A program made the translations under genes and the position numbers. A stretch of DNA of 64,000 bases from Pelobates cultripes (Eukaryota > Chordata > Amphibia > Anura > Pelobatidae), in the NCBI GenBank assembly GCA_933207985.1, contig OW240912.1, positions 250,075,252 to 250,139,251 of the forward strand, given 5' to 3'. The notes beneath the pieces were generated by a model. That model saw only the letters and a program-made list of their open reading frames with translations, ran no database searches and had not been told where the DNA came from. Positions 48,850 to 61,645 of this stretch are shown piece after piece; position 1 is the first letter of the stretch, and every line of letters begins with the position of its first letter.

Positions 48850-49060
48850 ATTGACACCTTGACATATGGATTGACACCTGTCCTCAGAGCCCCTGATGCA
48901 CACGGACACAGAGCAGAATAGAGACTGGTCCCCTACATAGGGTCACTTGGCAGATATGGATTGACACCTGTCCTAAGGATCCCTGATACACACTGACACA
49001 GAGCAGAATAGGGACTGTTCCCCCTACATCGGGTCACTTGGCAGATATGGATTGACACCT
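48850..49060 (+). repeat. 91-bp minisatellite, array 1
   Basis: Units starting GGGTCACTTGGCAGATATGG at 48940 and 49031, with ATTGACACCTGTCC and GACACAGAGCAGAAT in each. Confidence 0.9.
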
Positions 49061-50659
<1,599 letters not shown>

Positions 50660-50660
<1 letters not shown>

Positions 50661-51009
50661 TCTGATACACACTGACACAGAGCAGAATGGGAATGTTACC
50701 CCAACATCGGGTCACTTGGCAGATATGGATTGACACCTGTCCTAGGATCCCTGATACACACTGACACAGATCAGAATAGGGAATGTACCCCAACATCGGG
50801 TCACTTGGCAGATATGGATTGACACCTGTCCTAAGGATCCCTGATACACACTGACACAGATCAGAATAGGGAATGTTACCCCAACATCGGGTCACTTGGC
50901 AGATATGGATTGACACCTGTCCTAAGGATCCCTGATACACACTGACACAGAGCAGAATAGGGACTGGTCCCCCTACATCGGGTCACTTGGCAGATATGGA
51001 TTGACACCT
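50660..51009 (+). repeat. 91-bp minisatellite, array 2
   Basis: Units start GGGTCAC at 50709, 50798, 50889 and 50980 (89, 91 and 91 bp). Same unit as 48850-49060. Confidence 0.92.
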
Positions 51010-51880
51010 TGTTACAAACTGCTATTTGTAACGGGCCCTTTAAATGGCATATTGCCCTGCTTCCCTGGGTTGTGGAGAAGCCTACTTGCCAGCCTCCTCC
51101 CGCATGACTATGGCCCCTGGGAGATTGTGAAAATGTATGCACTTTTATTTGGTGTGTATGGCCCTTTAAGACTGTCGGTGGGCATATTGGGGCTTATGGA
51201 CTCTTTATGTGACTGGTGCTGGCCCTTTAAACACCTTTTTTGGGACATCAGGAAGATTGGGACACTGCCCCTTTAAGGCCGTGTCCCCAGACTTGTTGGG
51301 GACACGGCCCCTTTAAGACGGTGTCCCCTGTGTCCCCAGACCTGGTGCAAACCCTTTGTGCCTGCCTTGCTATTTCCCACTTGGTTCAGTAAATGGGAAA
51401 TTATTTCAGCTACCAGAGACCGTCCCATTAAATGATGGGACTTAGTCTTTTTTTCAGCCGTTTTTTTCAGCCTTATTTCAGCTGCAGAGACTAAGTCCCA
51501 TTCGGCGATGGGACTTAGTCTTTCTTTCAGCCGTTTTTTTCAGCCTTATTTCAGCTGCAGAGACTAAGTCCCATTCGCGATGGGACTTAGTCGTTTTTTC
51601 AGCCTGAAATAGACCGACCTCACAGCCCAAATCTATGGAACTGTTTGGGCAGGAAAATGTGCTTGCGGTCGGTCATAAAGGGACCTCCAGCTAACTTTTT
51701 AACCCCTGGATGGATTTGGCTGATTTTTGGTTATGTTTATGTTTTAAGTGTGCTGATTCAAAATATGTAATTATGAAGATGGGATGTGTAGTTTTAAAGT
51801 TACAGGGTATGGCTAAAAACTGTATTTTTACTGCCTGTGTTTAATTATGTTAATCTCTTCCCAAACGTCATTTCGTTCAA
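51010..51880 (+). repeat. hairpin-rich LTR-like unit, copy 2
   Basis: Nearly identical to 49061-49860, offset 1,949 bp at its start. It has one more hairpin block than copy 1 (51489-51520 and 51562-51592, plus a degenerate one near 51,420). Confidence 0.9.
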
Positions 51881-51959
51881 AGTGGAGAATGTTAAAAAAA
51901 TATATTTTTGTTCGGAGTGTGAGAAATGCTTTTCAGCCGCTTCTAATCTTAAGCATCAT
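51880..51959 (+). pseudogene. C2H2 zinc-finger fragment, copy 2, cut by gap
   Basis: Same finger start as copy 1 (Cys-x2-Cys and the first helix) with a 3-base in-frame shortening upstream. The sequence stops inside the helix where the run of N begins. Confidence 0.8.
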
Positions 51960-52059
51960 NNNNNNNNNNNNNNNNNNNNNNNNNNNNNNNNNNNNNNNNN
52001 NNNNNNNNNNNNNNNNNNNNNNNNNNNNNNNNNNNNNNNNNNNNNNNNNNNNNNNNNNN
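51960..52059. other. assembly gap (100 N)
   Basis: Exactly 100 unknown bases, a size often used as a placeholder for a gap of unknown length. Sequence families on the two sides differ. Confidence 0.98.
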
Positions 52060-52390
52060 TGCGTTTGCTTTTGCCCAAAAGAATCTAGAAAAAGCAGCGA
52101 CAGGGGTTAAGACCTATTACGATCTAAAAACCACAAAAAAGGAATATGAGATCACAGATCAAGTCTATCTGTATAACTTTGCACGAAATCAAGTAAAGGA
52201 AAATACATTTTTACCTTCTTGGAAAGGGCCATATGTCATTATTGACAAAATTTCCCCAGTAGCGTGCAAGATAAAAGTTCCTAAGGATGGTGATTTTATT
52301 GAAAAGTGGGTTCACATTAACCAGTTGCGTGCTTGTCATCCTAAATCTCAATTAAGGATTATAGGTGCGGATTCGGATGCAGAAGGGTGA
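52060..52390 (+). pseudogene. endogenous retrovirus pol, 3' end only
   Basis: The last 110 codons of the integrase frame, from after the catalytic core to the stop at 52388-52390, including the WKGPY module. The bases are identical to 63606-63936. The 5' part lies in or beyond the assembly gap. It is followed 338 bp later by a nested solo LTR and then env, the order pol-env-LTR of a provirus. Confidence 0.9.
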
Positions 52391-52728
52391 ACGACTAACC
52401 TGGATGAATACTTGATTCACGTGGTATAGTATGAGGTGAAATGTTGTGATGTGCCATGATCTCATGTACGTTCATGTCATTAACCATTTCCTCGCCATCC
52501 AATAACTACATTTTATAAGCAGGTTACTAGCTTGTTTAACTGCTATAGGCGAATTACTGAAGAGTCAGTAATAAATGTAGTAAGGGATGAAGTTATAAAA
52601 ATAGAAATAGAAAGAATACATATGTTGATGAATCGTAATAATGTGTTATCCTAGGCCAAGTGATGTCACACTGTTATAAGTTTGTATGCTTAACAAACCT
52701 TGAATCATTAATAGATAAGTCTGAAATG
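52391..52728 (+). other. retroviral pol-env interval
   Basis: No open frame of note. It belongs to the provirus because the end of the window repeats its start, and because the nested LTR's target duplication joins it to the env side. A splice acceptor for env would be expected here, but I cannot pick one. Confidence 0.6.
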
Positions 52729-52733
52729 AGTTC

Positions 52734-53953
52734 TGTAACGGACCGTTTTGCACAAAAGGGGAAAAAACCGCTTAGACGATAATCCCCTTTTAGAGACAGG
52801 CACAGCTACTGTAGAATCACCAAAACTCACGAACCGCCAATAAGTGAATGCTCCAAACTCCCGAACGGCATACAAGGGAATAAGGTAGCACTTCAAATAA
52901 ACGAACAGGAACCATACGAATAGCTGCTAGCAGGCGAACAGGAAAAGCTTCCAAGCGGCTTACACTCCTGGCAATCAGTCCTTAGCAGCATACAGTAAAT
53001 CCCCCCAAAGACGAGACAAGGCTCCGTGTTGAGGGTCAAGCAGTGGTCTGTTTAATGAGGGCTACCTGCCCAGCTTTTATGCAGGTCTCCCACCTGGTGG
53101 ACACTCCCCTAGGGGACCAGATGGGAGACTGTGACAAGGGACAGACAAGTATACAAATAGGACACACAGTCACAGTATATTCCCACAATGCATCCTGGCT
53201 TCCTCCCCTCTGCCCTGGGAGATAATTGGGAAGTAACTCAATTATCTCCCAAGACAAAGGCAAAACTCCATTACACACGTGGGAACACAAAACCAGCATA
53301 ACACTTTAAAATGCACAAAGTAACATTTACTACATAAACCACAGACATGTAACATATCCCCAGATAGCTCAGGTCTGAGTGCACATTATTAGGTGAATGG
53401 CACTCAGACCACACAAATGCAGTTTAATCGCCATGGAGCCAAAGTCCTTACAGTCAGTTTCATACGAATGGGCTCCATGGGATTCCTATCTGGGGTATAA
53501 GACATTCACACAAAAATACCGAACACCGGGTCATTCGTGTGCTTTCACCGAACAAGAAGGGAGGTCGGCGGCTTCAGCGGTGTTCGCGCAAAACTGTGTC
53601 CGATTTTAGTTCCATGAAAATAGAGGCGAACACCGCTGTTCATTCGTATGGTTTAAAATGGCCGCGACCTCGTGTTCGGGATACGAACGGCGGCCACCCA
53701 GCGTTCATCAATTAAGCTGCGGTTAACCGCAGCTTCAGGGAGGTTAATTGCCGGCACACTCCAGCTCCCAGGTGGTCCAGTCATTCGTACGGTTGTTCGG
53801 TAGATTGAAACTACCGAACAACCGGCAGAAAAGCACGAATACAGCTTTTCTGCATGGAAAAATAAAGTCTTTTAAAAGGGGGCCATAGTCCAAAGGCAGC
53901 AGGCGAGCAACCAGGCTTCTCCAATGCAATGTGGCGAGATTGGTCTCGTCACA
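52734..53953 (-). mobile_element. complete solo LTR, 1,220 bp, nested in the provirus
   Basis: Plus-strand ends are TGTAACG and GTCACA, so on the minus strand it runs TGTGAC...CGTTACA. AGTTC flanks it exactly (52729-52733 and 53954-53958). GCATAAAAG and ATTAAAC occur in the same order as in its relative at 23746-24754. It inserted opposite to the host provirus and later lost its own interior. Its presence separates pol from env and supplies a false ATG (53929) upstream of the env frame. Confidence 0.93.
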
Positions 53954-53979
53954 AGTTCCTGTTCCGTGACTGTCGAAAG

Positions 53980-55029
53980 ATGGCCAAGAAGGATGTGGCG
54001 TGTTTCTGGATCGTACTGCTCCTGTGCCAAGAGCTATGGACCGACCCGATCGCAGAGATGGGACCATCTTCCGGCATCCTGATTCAAGAGACACCAGGGT
54101 TCATCTTGACAGAGAAGAGGATCCTGACCCGACGTGTGTTCGTCAGCTTGGACCCCAAGATTTCCATCGAGAAGGCATACAACATTTCATCGATGCAGCT
54201 TCCTGAGTTACAGACTTGGTACCAGATGCACCTCCAAAGAGCACAGGACCGTGTGCGAAACATCTTGGAGCAAGCCCGGAAACCATTTGTATCCAGTTCT
54301 ATTCCGATGAGCAACCGACCCAAAAGGTTCCTCACCGCTATAATTGTTGCATTAGTTTGTGCCACTGTCGGTGCAGTTGTCGCAACTGGAATGTCTGCAG
54401 CCAACTCTATTACTGTCCAAAAGCTGGATATGGAAATCTATGCGCTAAAGCAACACATTAACGATATTCATCAGGTGATACAACAGCAAAGAACACTTCT
54501 CCAAGACGTGTTAACTATTGTGAAAGACACAGTTGTTACAACAAATTTGCATTCAGAGTTAATTGCCAAATCCACTGAGTTGCACCAAAGTCATGACTTA
54601 TTTAAGCGTGAACTTCTATTTCTGCATGACCCAATATTGTTCCACACACTTGCTTTTCTTGATGAAGTGCAAACTGGAATGATCGAATTCGCAGGGGGAC
54701 ACATACCTCTGTACTCTGTATCCAAGGATATTGTTCATGCGATGCTTGCCAATGTGGATGGAGAAACAATTGAGCCTATGCAATTAAATCTGGCCTTTGA
54801 GATGGAGAGCGCTATACCTCTCTTAATTGACCCGGAACGTATGGAGATTTGCTTTTTGTTGGCCATACCATATGTAATTCTCAAAGACATTTTTCAAATG
54901 AAAATAATGTACTATGTAATAATGATATTATGGTTGATTGTACTAAGTGTAAAGTTCAAAACTATTACAGGTACAAATATATACAAAAATGTTCATTCCA
55001 CGCATGGGCCTATGTTAGAAATGATGTGA
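53980..55029 (+). pseudogene. endogenous retrovirus env, damaged
   Basis: The frame is open from 53929, but its first part lies in the nested LTR. The ATG at 53980 starts a typical signal peptide: lysines, then a hydrophobic core. A furin-type RPKR site (54316-54327) divides a short N-terminal part of about 115 residues from a C-terminal part. That part begins with a long hydrophobic, Ala/Val/Gly-rich fusion-peptide-like stretch and continues into a coiled-coil-like region. The small-then-large division recalls baculovirus F and errantivirus Env more than a gammaretroviral SU-TM, but the resemblance is by eye. From about 54,850 the frame loses its pattern, and a cysteine-rich stretch appears in another frame (to 55049). 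A frameshift or deletion is likely, and no convincing membrane anchor remains. It is not expected to be functional. Confidence 0.75.
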
Positions 55030-55101
55030 TTGCACAATATGTCTGGTAACTTCTATAGTGCTTATTCATAAGCTAAATTAATTGTGGCTACGAAATACAC
55101 T

Positions 55102-55110
55102 AAAGGGGGG
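55102..55110 (+). promoter_or_regulatory. polypurine tract
   Basis: AAAGGGGGG lies 3 bases before the TG that opens the 3' LTR, the standard primer site for plus-strand DNA synthesis. Confidence 0.8.
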
Positions 55111-55113
55111 TTA

Positions 55114-56704
55114 TGTCAGGGTATTTATATCGGCAGACATCTTGTGCTATGATAGAAATTAAAAGTGTATATGATGAGTCACTCTGAACAGACCAGACTC
55201 CATTTTGTTATTTTCAAGTTAACAAAAAGACACAAGATTTCTATCTGTAAAACTAACCACTTTGCCAGAGCTAAAGGAATGCATAGTATAAACAAACCAA
55301 GTGATAAGGAGAACGGGGGTTGGACAGACTGTCTAAATGCTAATGGAATATAATCAATTCTAAACCCAGACATTGGTGACAGAGAAGATTAAATAATTAA
55401 ATTTTACTGTCTATATGTATAAGGTCCCATTGTAAGTTACGGGTCAAAACTCAGAATTTGCCAGACACATAGTCTGGACAAAACTTAAAGAAACTGTTTG
55501 ATCTGAAAGGAGTTATGGCACTATAAAGATAGGCCAAAATGATGTCAAAATAGCCACCAGGAAAAGTTAACTCTTTCCTGGATAGGTATGTTTAGTGGGA
55601 CAAGACTGCCCTCTATAGATCAAATAAATAAATTGCGATCTGGAAGATAACCACACCTCTAGTGCTTCTATTGGGTTATCAACTGATGACGTACAGAGAG
55701 TCTGGCCCTTTAAAAGTTAGGACAAAGGGAAGACGGGGGATATGCAAAGGAAAAAGAGGAGAGAGGAATTGGAAGTTTGGGGACTCCAACTCGGACAACA
55801 TCTGAGACTAACACTCTACTCTTAAAACTCTAACACTTAGAATTTCACTGACTTTCTAACCAACACCACCTTTCACCATAACTCATGCACCTACAGACAT
55901 CCAAATAAGTTCCTGAGACTATCTACCAATCGGATGAAATATCTACTCAACTGGTAATTATACTGGTTTCATTTAATTAATTAAATTAATTAAAATGTAC
56001 TAATAGCATGATATGACTGGATAAATCACGGTCAGATTTCCATATTAAGAAATGTTAGTTAACTAAAGAATATATAGTTATAAACATTCCATTCTGCAGG
56101 TGGAATTAAGAATAATTATATATTGATGTGATATTATCACGTGTTAGCATACCGCTGTTTTTATCCAGATGTATTGATTAGACAAATTAAAAACAAACTC
56201 TGCTTATATAAATATGGTAGATTCTCTTATTGGATGGTTCCAGGAAATGACTAATGAACTGGTTTAAATGTTATTTTATTTAAAATTACATAAGAATAGA
56301 TCTTAATTACTTAGGAGATCTAGCCAGCATTGAAAGGGTTATTCTAACTGTTATCAAGGGTTTTATGGCCCTTCGCTGTGAAAAGCTTTGCTTTCTCTCT
56401 GTGAAAGATACCTCATAAATCATGTAAAGTCTTGACAGAAAATGCTGTTTAGCCATTGAAACGTGTATAGCCATTCCTCTGTATTGCATACCATTTTATA
56501 CTGGATATTCATTGATTATTGTCACGCATGTTACATATTATTATTAATTAATTTGTTATTATAAATAAATCTATTTTTATAAAATTGTGATATTACTTAT
56601 ATGAAATACATTCCAATTAACACGATAACGATCTTTGGGTCTGAGAATTGAATTAGTGGGCAATTCTCACTGTTACTATTATTATCCCATAAATATCCCC
56701 ACCA
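55114..56704 (+). mobile_element. 3' LTR of the provirus, ~1.59 kb (right end uncertain)
   Basis: Begins TGTCAGGG just after the polypurine tract. A TTTAAAAG near 55,713 could serve as TATA box and AATAAA (56564-56569) as poly(A) signal. The proposed end, CCCCACCA at 56704, is chosen because a truncated MITE begins within three bases. The 5' LTR is not in the window, so neither the end nor the target duplication could be checked. Confidence 0.6.
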
Positions 56705-56706
56705 GG

Positions 56707-56778
56707 AAAAGGACACATGACATGTGTGACATGTCATGATTCCCTTTTATTCCAGAAGTTTGGTCCTTAAGGGGTTAA
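56707..56778. mobile_element. TTAA MITE, left end missing
   Basis: Has the body and right end (GTCCTTAAGGGGTTAA) of the 80-bp MITE but lacks its first ten or so bases, exactly where the LTR ends. The provirus may have integrated into the MITE. Confidence 0.75.
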
Positions 56779-56939
56779 AGAACCCTATCCTTTGCTATAA
56801 ATGGAAATGCCTTATTCCAGTCTCATTGAATGACCTCTTGTCTGTTGTATATTTCTGCTAAAAAGCAGATTAGCACATAGCTATTTATACTGACCATGTA
56901 TATATTTGTATCGTGCTACCATACCCCCTTAAATACTTT

Positions 56940-57200
56940 TTTCTAAAGAAAGCAAATTAATTTCTTCAAGCTTTACCTCGTTACTCATTTTTTTCTTTCA
57001 CCCGTATTCATTGTGTAGCTCGCCTCTGCACTTTTTCTAGTTCTGAAATATCCTTCTTGAAAACTGGTGCCAACAATTGCACGACATATTCAAAGTGGGG
57101 TCTTATATTTGGATCACATGACTCAAAATCCCTTTTTATACATGAAAGCACCGTTTGCAATGGCTGAAGTGCACAGCATACTGTTGCTTAGTTTATGATC
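56940..57200 (-). mobile_element. CR1/Jockey-group LINE fragment
   Basis: On the minus strand, PHFEYVVQL and FKKDISEL followed by EKVQRRAT form the conserved block after the reverse transcriptase in CR1/Jockey-group LINEs. It aligns with 42010-42290. Frame shifts are present. Confidence 0.75.
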
Positions 57201-57534
57201 TATAATTGCTCCCAAATCCTATTAATTTAATTGCTATTAGGATAATCTAGCACACAACACACAGAACTTAAGTTACACAAAAAAAAAAAGAAACCTTAAA
57301 ATGTATTACTAGACCTTAGAATGGATGGATTTAACATTAATGCAGAATAATACAGGACAGGCCGAGGTCAGAGAAACAGAATGTATGGGAATGGTAGACA
57401 AGCCAAAGGTCAAGGGATAAAGAAGTCAGAATAGTCAATTAACAAACCAAGGTCAAATTACACAGTAATCAGTAGAAATAACATGCTCTTGGATAACTAA
57501 ACTGGAAACCATGACAGGGCATTGGGAAATATTT
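57201..57534. other. no gene seen
   Basis: AT-rich and unremarkable. Confidence 0.4.
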
Positions 57535-58310
57535 CAGGGGGGCATGGCGTGGCCATCAAACATGGTGGCTGCTTTTTTGGAGTGAACCTGGGATACTGGG
57601 CTTGTATTTGACAAAATACTCTATGTTCCTTTTATAATTTTAACTGATTACCATCTGGATTATTTACTGAACTCCTGGTGAACATGCAGAAATCCACTAA
57701 AAAATCTGATCCTTGAACTGCATCTTTAAAGTCACCTAAGACTCTAGAAAAAATAGCGTGCCGCGGCACACCTAAATTACCTGTGGCCCACGCTATCTTG
57801 ACGACTACTAAGTCTCCTGTCACCCCTGCAAAATCCTGGGATGTTGTGGCCTCAACCACAGCTACCCTCGGAGCCAAAAGTATCGTGGATAAGGAGAGAC
57901 CTGGGAGAATCGTGGGATGGTTCGTGGCTTCCCTCGACTCCAGTAAAGATAGTAGGCGCACTGGGATGCTATGTTTGAGAACTGAACGTACCTCTAAAGA
58001 CCAAAGCTAGAGTGGTGCCGCTGGTGCTACCGTGACATCAACTAAAGTAAGTGTGAAGAGGCGGGCTGCTACCACTATTCAAGCCGCGACCTCGAGTGTC
58101 GGAGGTGCTGCAGGAGCGGCTGTAACAAACTGGGTGGTGGTGCGGGCAGAAAACACGGAAGGTGGGCGAAATGTGGGGGTTCCCATTCGGGAGCCAAGCG
58201 GGACTCTGAAGAGGGTAGCTCAGAGGATGCCGCGAGTGCATTCGCGGCATCTAGAGAAGCCTACTTGGAGAGACTGCCACTCACAATTCGGCCATGAGTA
58301 GCATGGAAGT
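57535..58310 (+). repeat. degenerate retroelement-like region, possible ORF1
   Basis: It starts with a GGGGGGCATGGCGTGGCC segment like an element 5' end. From about 57,685 it encodes a lysine/serine/threonine/alanine-rich, low-complexity protein broken by frameshifts (57783-58010, 58032-58301). That texture suits a retroelement ORF1 or Gag, but no domain is visible. Confidence 0.35.
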
Positions 58311-58870
58311 AGATGAGACCCATGCAGTGCCTGTCAGCTGGGCGGCTGAGCATGCAGACACTGTGTTAATTCATGATCCCACCAAACTAACAGCACAAAA
58401 AGCACATATCTGTACACACTCAACATTGATCACAAAAGAGCTTTCATACTACCGTTTACCTGTTTTGGCTCCTGGTTGTGTTCTAGTCCAAAATCCACAT
58501 TTCCCTTTTGGTTCCTGCTAGCTACCTTTATGTTCTGGAACAAACTTACTATTCATGGATATATAGAAATAAAACATTTTAATTTTTTACTGTACAGATT
58601 TGCTACAATGGTTCCTGGTTCAGGGTTTCAGACTCCAGCCTACAATGGATCCTCTGAAAGATTCTGGTACCTAACTCTGAAGATTTGTATATAGTCATTG
58701 GATTTTTTAATATCTGGGTTTTGGACATTTTGTACATAATTCTTGGTTATTGGTGTGATGAAAGTAACCTTGTCACTGGCTTTTGGAGGGGCTTTTCTGG
58801 CCAGCCTCTTGCCTCAGGACTATGGGCCCTGCAATATACCTTGCCCAATGCATTTTAAAAGACTCTGATC
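58311..58870. other. unclassified DNA
   Basis: Contains a short piece near 58,790 (GCCAGCCTCTTGCC then ACTATGGGCCCTG) resembling the LTR-like units at 49,120. Otherwise nothing. Confidence 0.35.
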
Positions 58871-58879
58871 ATTGTCCAC

Positions 58880-59725
58880 ATTGTCCAACAGGACTAGACA
58901 GGGGTGCCCATTGTCTCCACTCCTGTTTGTGCTGGCAATGGAGCCCTTGGCTGAGTTGATACACTGCAGCGCTGATATCAAAGGTGTTGCAGTAGGGAGA
59001 AAGGAACATAAAATAGGCTTTTTTGCAGACGACATCATGTTATTGCTTGACTTCACTTACTCCGCTGATGTCACTCTATAAATTTCACTCTATAAATTGA
59101 ATAAAGCCAAAACTCAAGCTTTATCCTTCTTCATATCTTGGTATGACCTAGATATTTTGAAAGGTCAGTTTGATTGGAGGGACCTGTCCAAGATGCATCT
59201 GGTCCGATTTTAGGAACGATCTCGAGTGGTGGTGTAGTCTGGAAATCTCATGATTAGGGAGGGTTAATTCGGTGAAAATGACAGTCCTTCCCAAAATGTT
59301 ATATTTTATTAGAGCCATCCCAGTTTCGATTCCCTTATCTTTTTTTTGAAAGGCACACTCTGTTCTCTTGAAACTTATCTGGGATAAAAAAACATCTAGG
59401 ATTAAATTATCCATGCTCCAAAAGCTCAGGGTTAGCGGGGGTGTGGGTTTGCCAGATTTTATTCATTATTATTATGCAACCAATGCAGCGATGGCGCTAA
59501 AATGCAACCAAGAGCATAACTGTCCCCTTTGGCTTGAGATGGAGGCTAGCAAATTCTCTCCACATATAATTCAAGATATATTATGGTTGCTTCCATCTCA
59601 GCACACAAGGTTGGCGGACACGTTTCTTATGACCAAGACCACTATTAAGGCTTGGAATATGTTATATAAAAAAAAATTCACCCTTCTGCTGTTTGGTCTA
59701 GAGCCACTCCTGTCTCAGTATTAAA
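58880..59725 (+). mobile_element. L1-type LINE ORF2, reverse-transcriptase fragment
   Basis: [11 protein letters not shown] and FADD, the two hallmark L1 reverse-transcriptase motifs, are present in one frame (58872-59081). After an internal gap a second frame (59368-59724) carries the KLIWDKK and GGVGLPDF blocks that follow it. The piece between contains frameshifts, and neither endonuclease nor C-terminal domain is present. Confidence 0.85.
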
Positions 59726-59807
59726 ATTGACCATTCCTGAATTGGATGTAGAATATTGATCCTCTCACTCTATTAAATGTATTAATTACCTGTTTTTAAC
59801 TTTTTTT

Positions 59808-60245
59808 ACTGTTATAGATTGAATAGCTTTCAGTGTCCTTAAAGCGGGTGTGTTACGCTAACAGTGGATACGCTGACAAGTGCCACTAATTAGATCTGGT
59901 GTCACAATAGCTTGGATTTAAAAACAAAAAACTTTTTTTACTGTTATAGATTGAATAGCAGTCAGTGTCCTTAAAGCGGGTGTGTTACGCTAACAGTGGA
60001 TACGCTGACAAGTGCCACCTAATTAGATCTGGTGTCACAATAGCTTGGATTTAAAAACAAAAAACTTTTTTCACTGTTATAGATTGAATAGCAGTCAGTG
60101 TCCTTAAAGCGGGTGTGTTACGCTAACAGTGGATACGCTGTCAAGTGCCACTAATTAGATCCGGTGTCACAATAGCTTGGATTTAAAAACAAAAAACTTT
60201 TTTCACTGTTATAGATTGAATAGCAGTTAGTTATCTTCAAGCGGG
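59808..60245 (+). repeat. 132-bp tandem repeat, left arm
   Basis: Units start ACTGTTATAGATTGAATAG at 59808, 59940, 60073 and 60205 (132, 133 and 132 bp; the last is partial). Each holds GGTGTGTTACGCTAACAGTG and an A-rich end. Confidence 0.95.
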
Positions 60246-60351
60246 TGTCAGGCCTACAGCCTGTGCTCTGCACAACTGTGCCAGTGCACATTGCCACTCA
60301 TATCTGGTCTCACAGTAGCTTGCACGCATAGTACCACTAATCCCAACAAAA

Positions 60352-60864
60352 ATGACAGGCAGAGGCAGGCCACCCCGCAGGGGCCATCGTGGTCGTGGTG
60401 CTGTGATTCCCTTTGGCCCTAGAATAATGCCCAGTTTTCAGAGGCCACGTACCCTGAACTTGAAAAGTTCTGAGGACATAGTTGACTGGCTAACACAGGA
60501 CACCCAATCTTCTACAGCCTCCGCTCAGAACCTTGATGCACCATCCTCCTCCAGCTTAGCTTCAGGCACCTCTCAAGATACCACTCACCCGCCTGCCGCC
60601 ACCACCAAAACTAGCACCACAGCTGCTTCGGTTGGTATGTCAGAGGAGTTATTCACACATCCGTTTGAAGAAATTAGTGATGCGCAACCATTATTGCCAG
60701 AGGATGTAGATAACAGGGATATGTCTCAGGCAGGCAGCATTACACACATGGACGTACGGTGTGATGATGATGATGATGTTGTACCCGCTGCTGCTTCCTT
60801 TGCTGAGTTGTCAGATACAAGTGAAGCGGTTGATGATGACGATGCGTCCATATTCAATCTATAA
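60352..60864 (+). CDS. 170-residue low-complexity protein of a DNA transposon
   Basis: A clean ATG-to-stop frame. Residues 1-18 are Arg/Gly-rich (RGG-like), about 45-90 Ser/Thr/Ala-rich, and the C-terminal third is acidic with a run of five aspartates near 138. There is no signal peptide, membrane segment or catalytic motif. The last codons and the stop are formed by the first unit of the inverted array that follows. So it probably is the disordered N-terminus of a longer transposase cut off by that array. Acidic and RGG-like starts are common in piggyBac- and hAT-type transposases, but I cannot assign it. Confidence 0.5.
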   Translation: MTGRGRPPRRGHRGRGAVIPFGPRIMPSFQRPRTLNLKSSEDIVDWLTQDTQSSTASAQNLDAPSSSSLASGTSQDTTHPPAATTKTSTTAASVGMSEELFTHPFEEISDAQPLLPEDVDNRDMSQAGSITHMDVRCDDDDDVVPAAASFAELSDTSEAVDDDDASIFNL

Positions 60865-61285
60865 CAGTGAAAAAGTGTTTTTTTTTTTTAAATCCAAGCT
60901 TTGTGTCACCAGATCTAAGTGGTGGCACTGACTGGGGAAATGGGCACAGTATGCACTGTGAGCCTGACACAGAAGCTGGCAGCAGTGGCAGACAACTGAC
61001 TGCTATTCAATCTATAACAGTGAAAAAAGTTTTTAAATCCAAGCTTTGTGTCACCAGATCTAAGTGGTGGCAATGGGCACAGTATGCACTGTGAGCCTGA
61101 CACAGAAGCTGGCAGCAGTGGCAGACAACTGACTGCTATTCAATCTATAACAGTGAAAAAAGTTTTTTGTTTTTAAATCCAAGCTATTGTGACACCAGAT
61201 GTAAGTGGTGGCACTGACTGGGGAAATGGGCACAGTATGCACTGTGAGCCTGACACAGAAGCTGGCAGCAGTGGCAGACAACTAA
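60852..61285 (-). repeat. 133-152-bp tandem repeat, right (inverted) arm
   Basis: Units start ATTCAATCTATAACAGTG at 60852, 61005 and 61138. Their first ~75 bases are the reverse complement of the left-arm unit; the rest (GCACAGTATGCACTGTGAGC) differs. Confidence 0.93.
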
Positions 61286-61536
61286 GTGCATTACATTACA
61301 TTACATAAAATTTTTTTTAAAAAAGCATACCCTTATCCCTAACCTAGCTATGCTTTTCCCTATCTTATGAACAGCAGCTACACTTTCCCTCCTCTTACTA
61401 AGCATGCAGCTTGAGAATGAATCTAAAATGGATGCCTTCCAGGAGGTGGGAGGGTCTGCTAGGGAGGGTGTGCTGCTAATTGGCTGGAATGTGTCTGCTG
61501 ACTGTGAGGTACAGGGTCAAAGTTTACTCAATGATG
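61286..61536 (+). mobile_element. hAT-type right subterminal region
   Basis: Contains an ATTACATTACAT run and GGAGGTGGGAGGGTCTGC, leading without a break into the hAT end. No coding. Confidence 0.55.
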
Positions 61537-61645
61537 ACGAATAGGGGGCGGGTCGAACCGCGCATATGTTCGCCCGCCGTGGCGAACGCGAACATGCTAT
61601 GTTCGCCAGGAACCGTTCGCCGGCGAACCGTTCGGTACATCACTA
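61537..61645 (+). mobile_element. hAT right end, copy 1
   Basis: 109 bp from ACGAATAGGGGGCGG to CATCACTA. One mismatch to copy 2 at 61975-62083. Confidence 0.9.

Noticed and set aside
54000..54461. Overlapping frames on both strands within env
   Set aside because: Shadows of the env frame.
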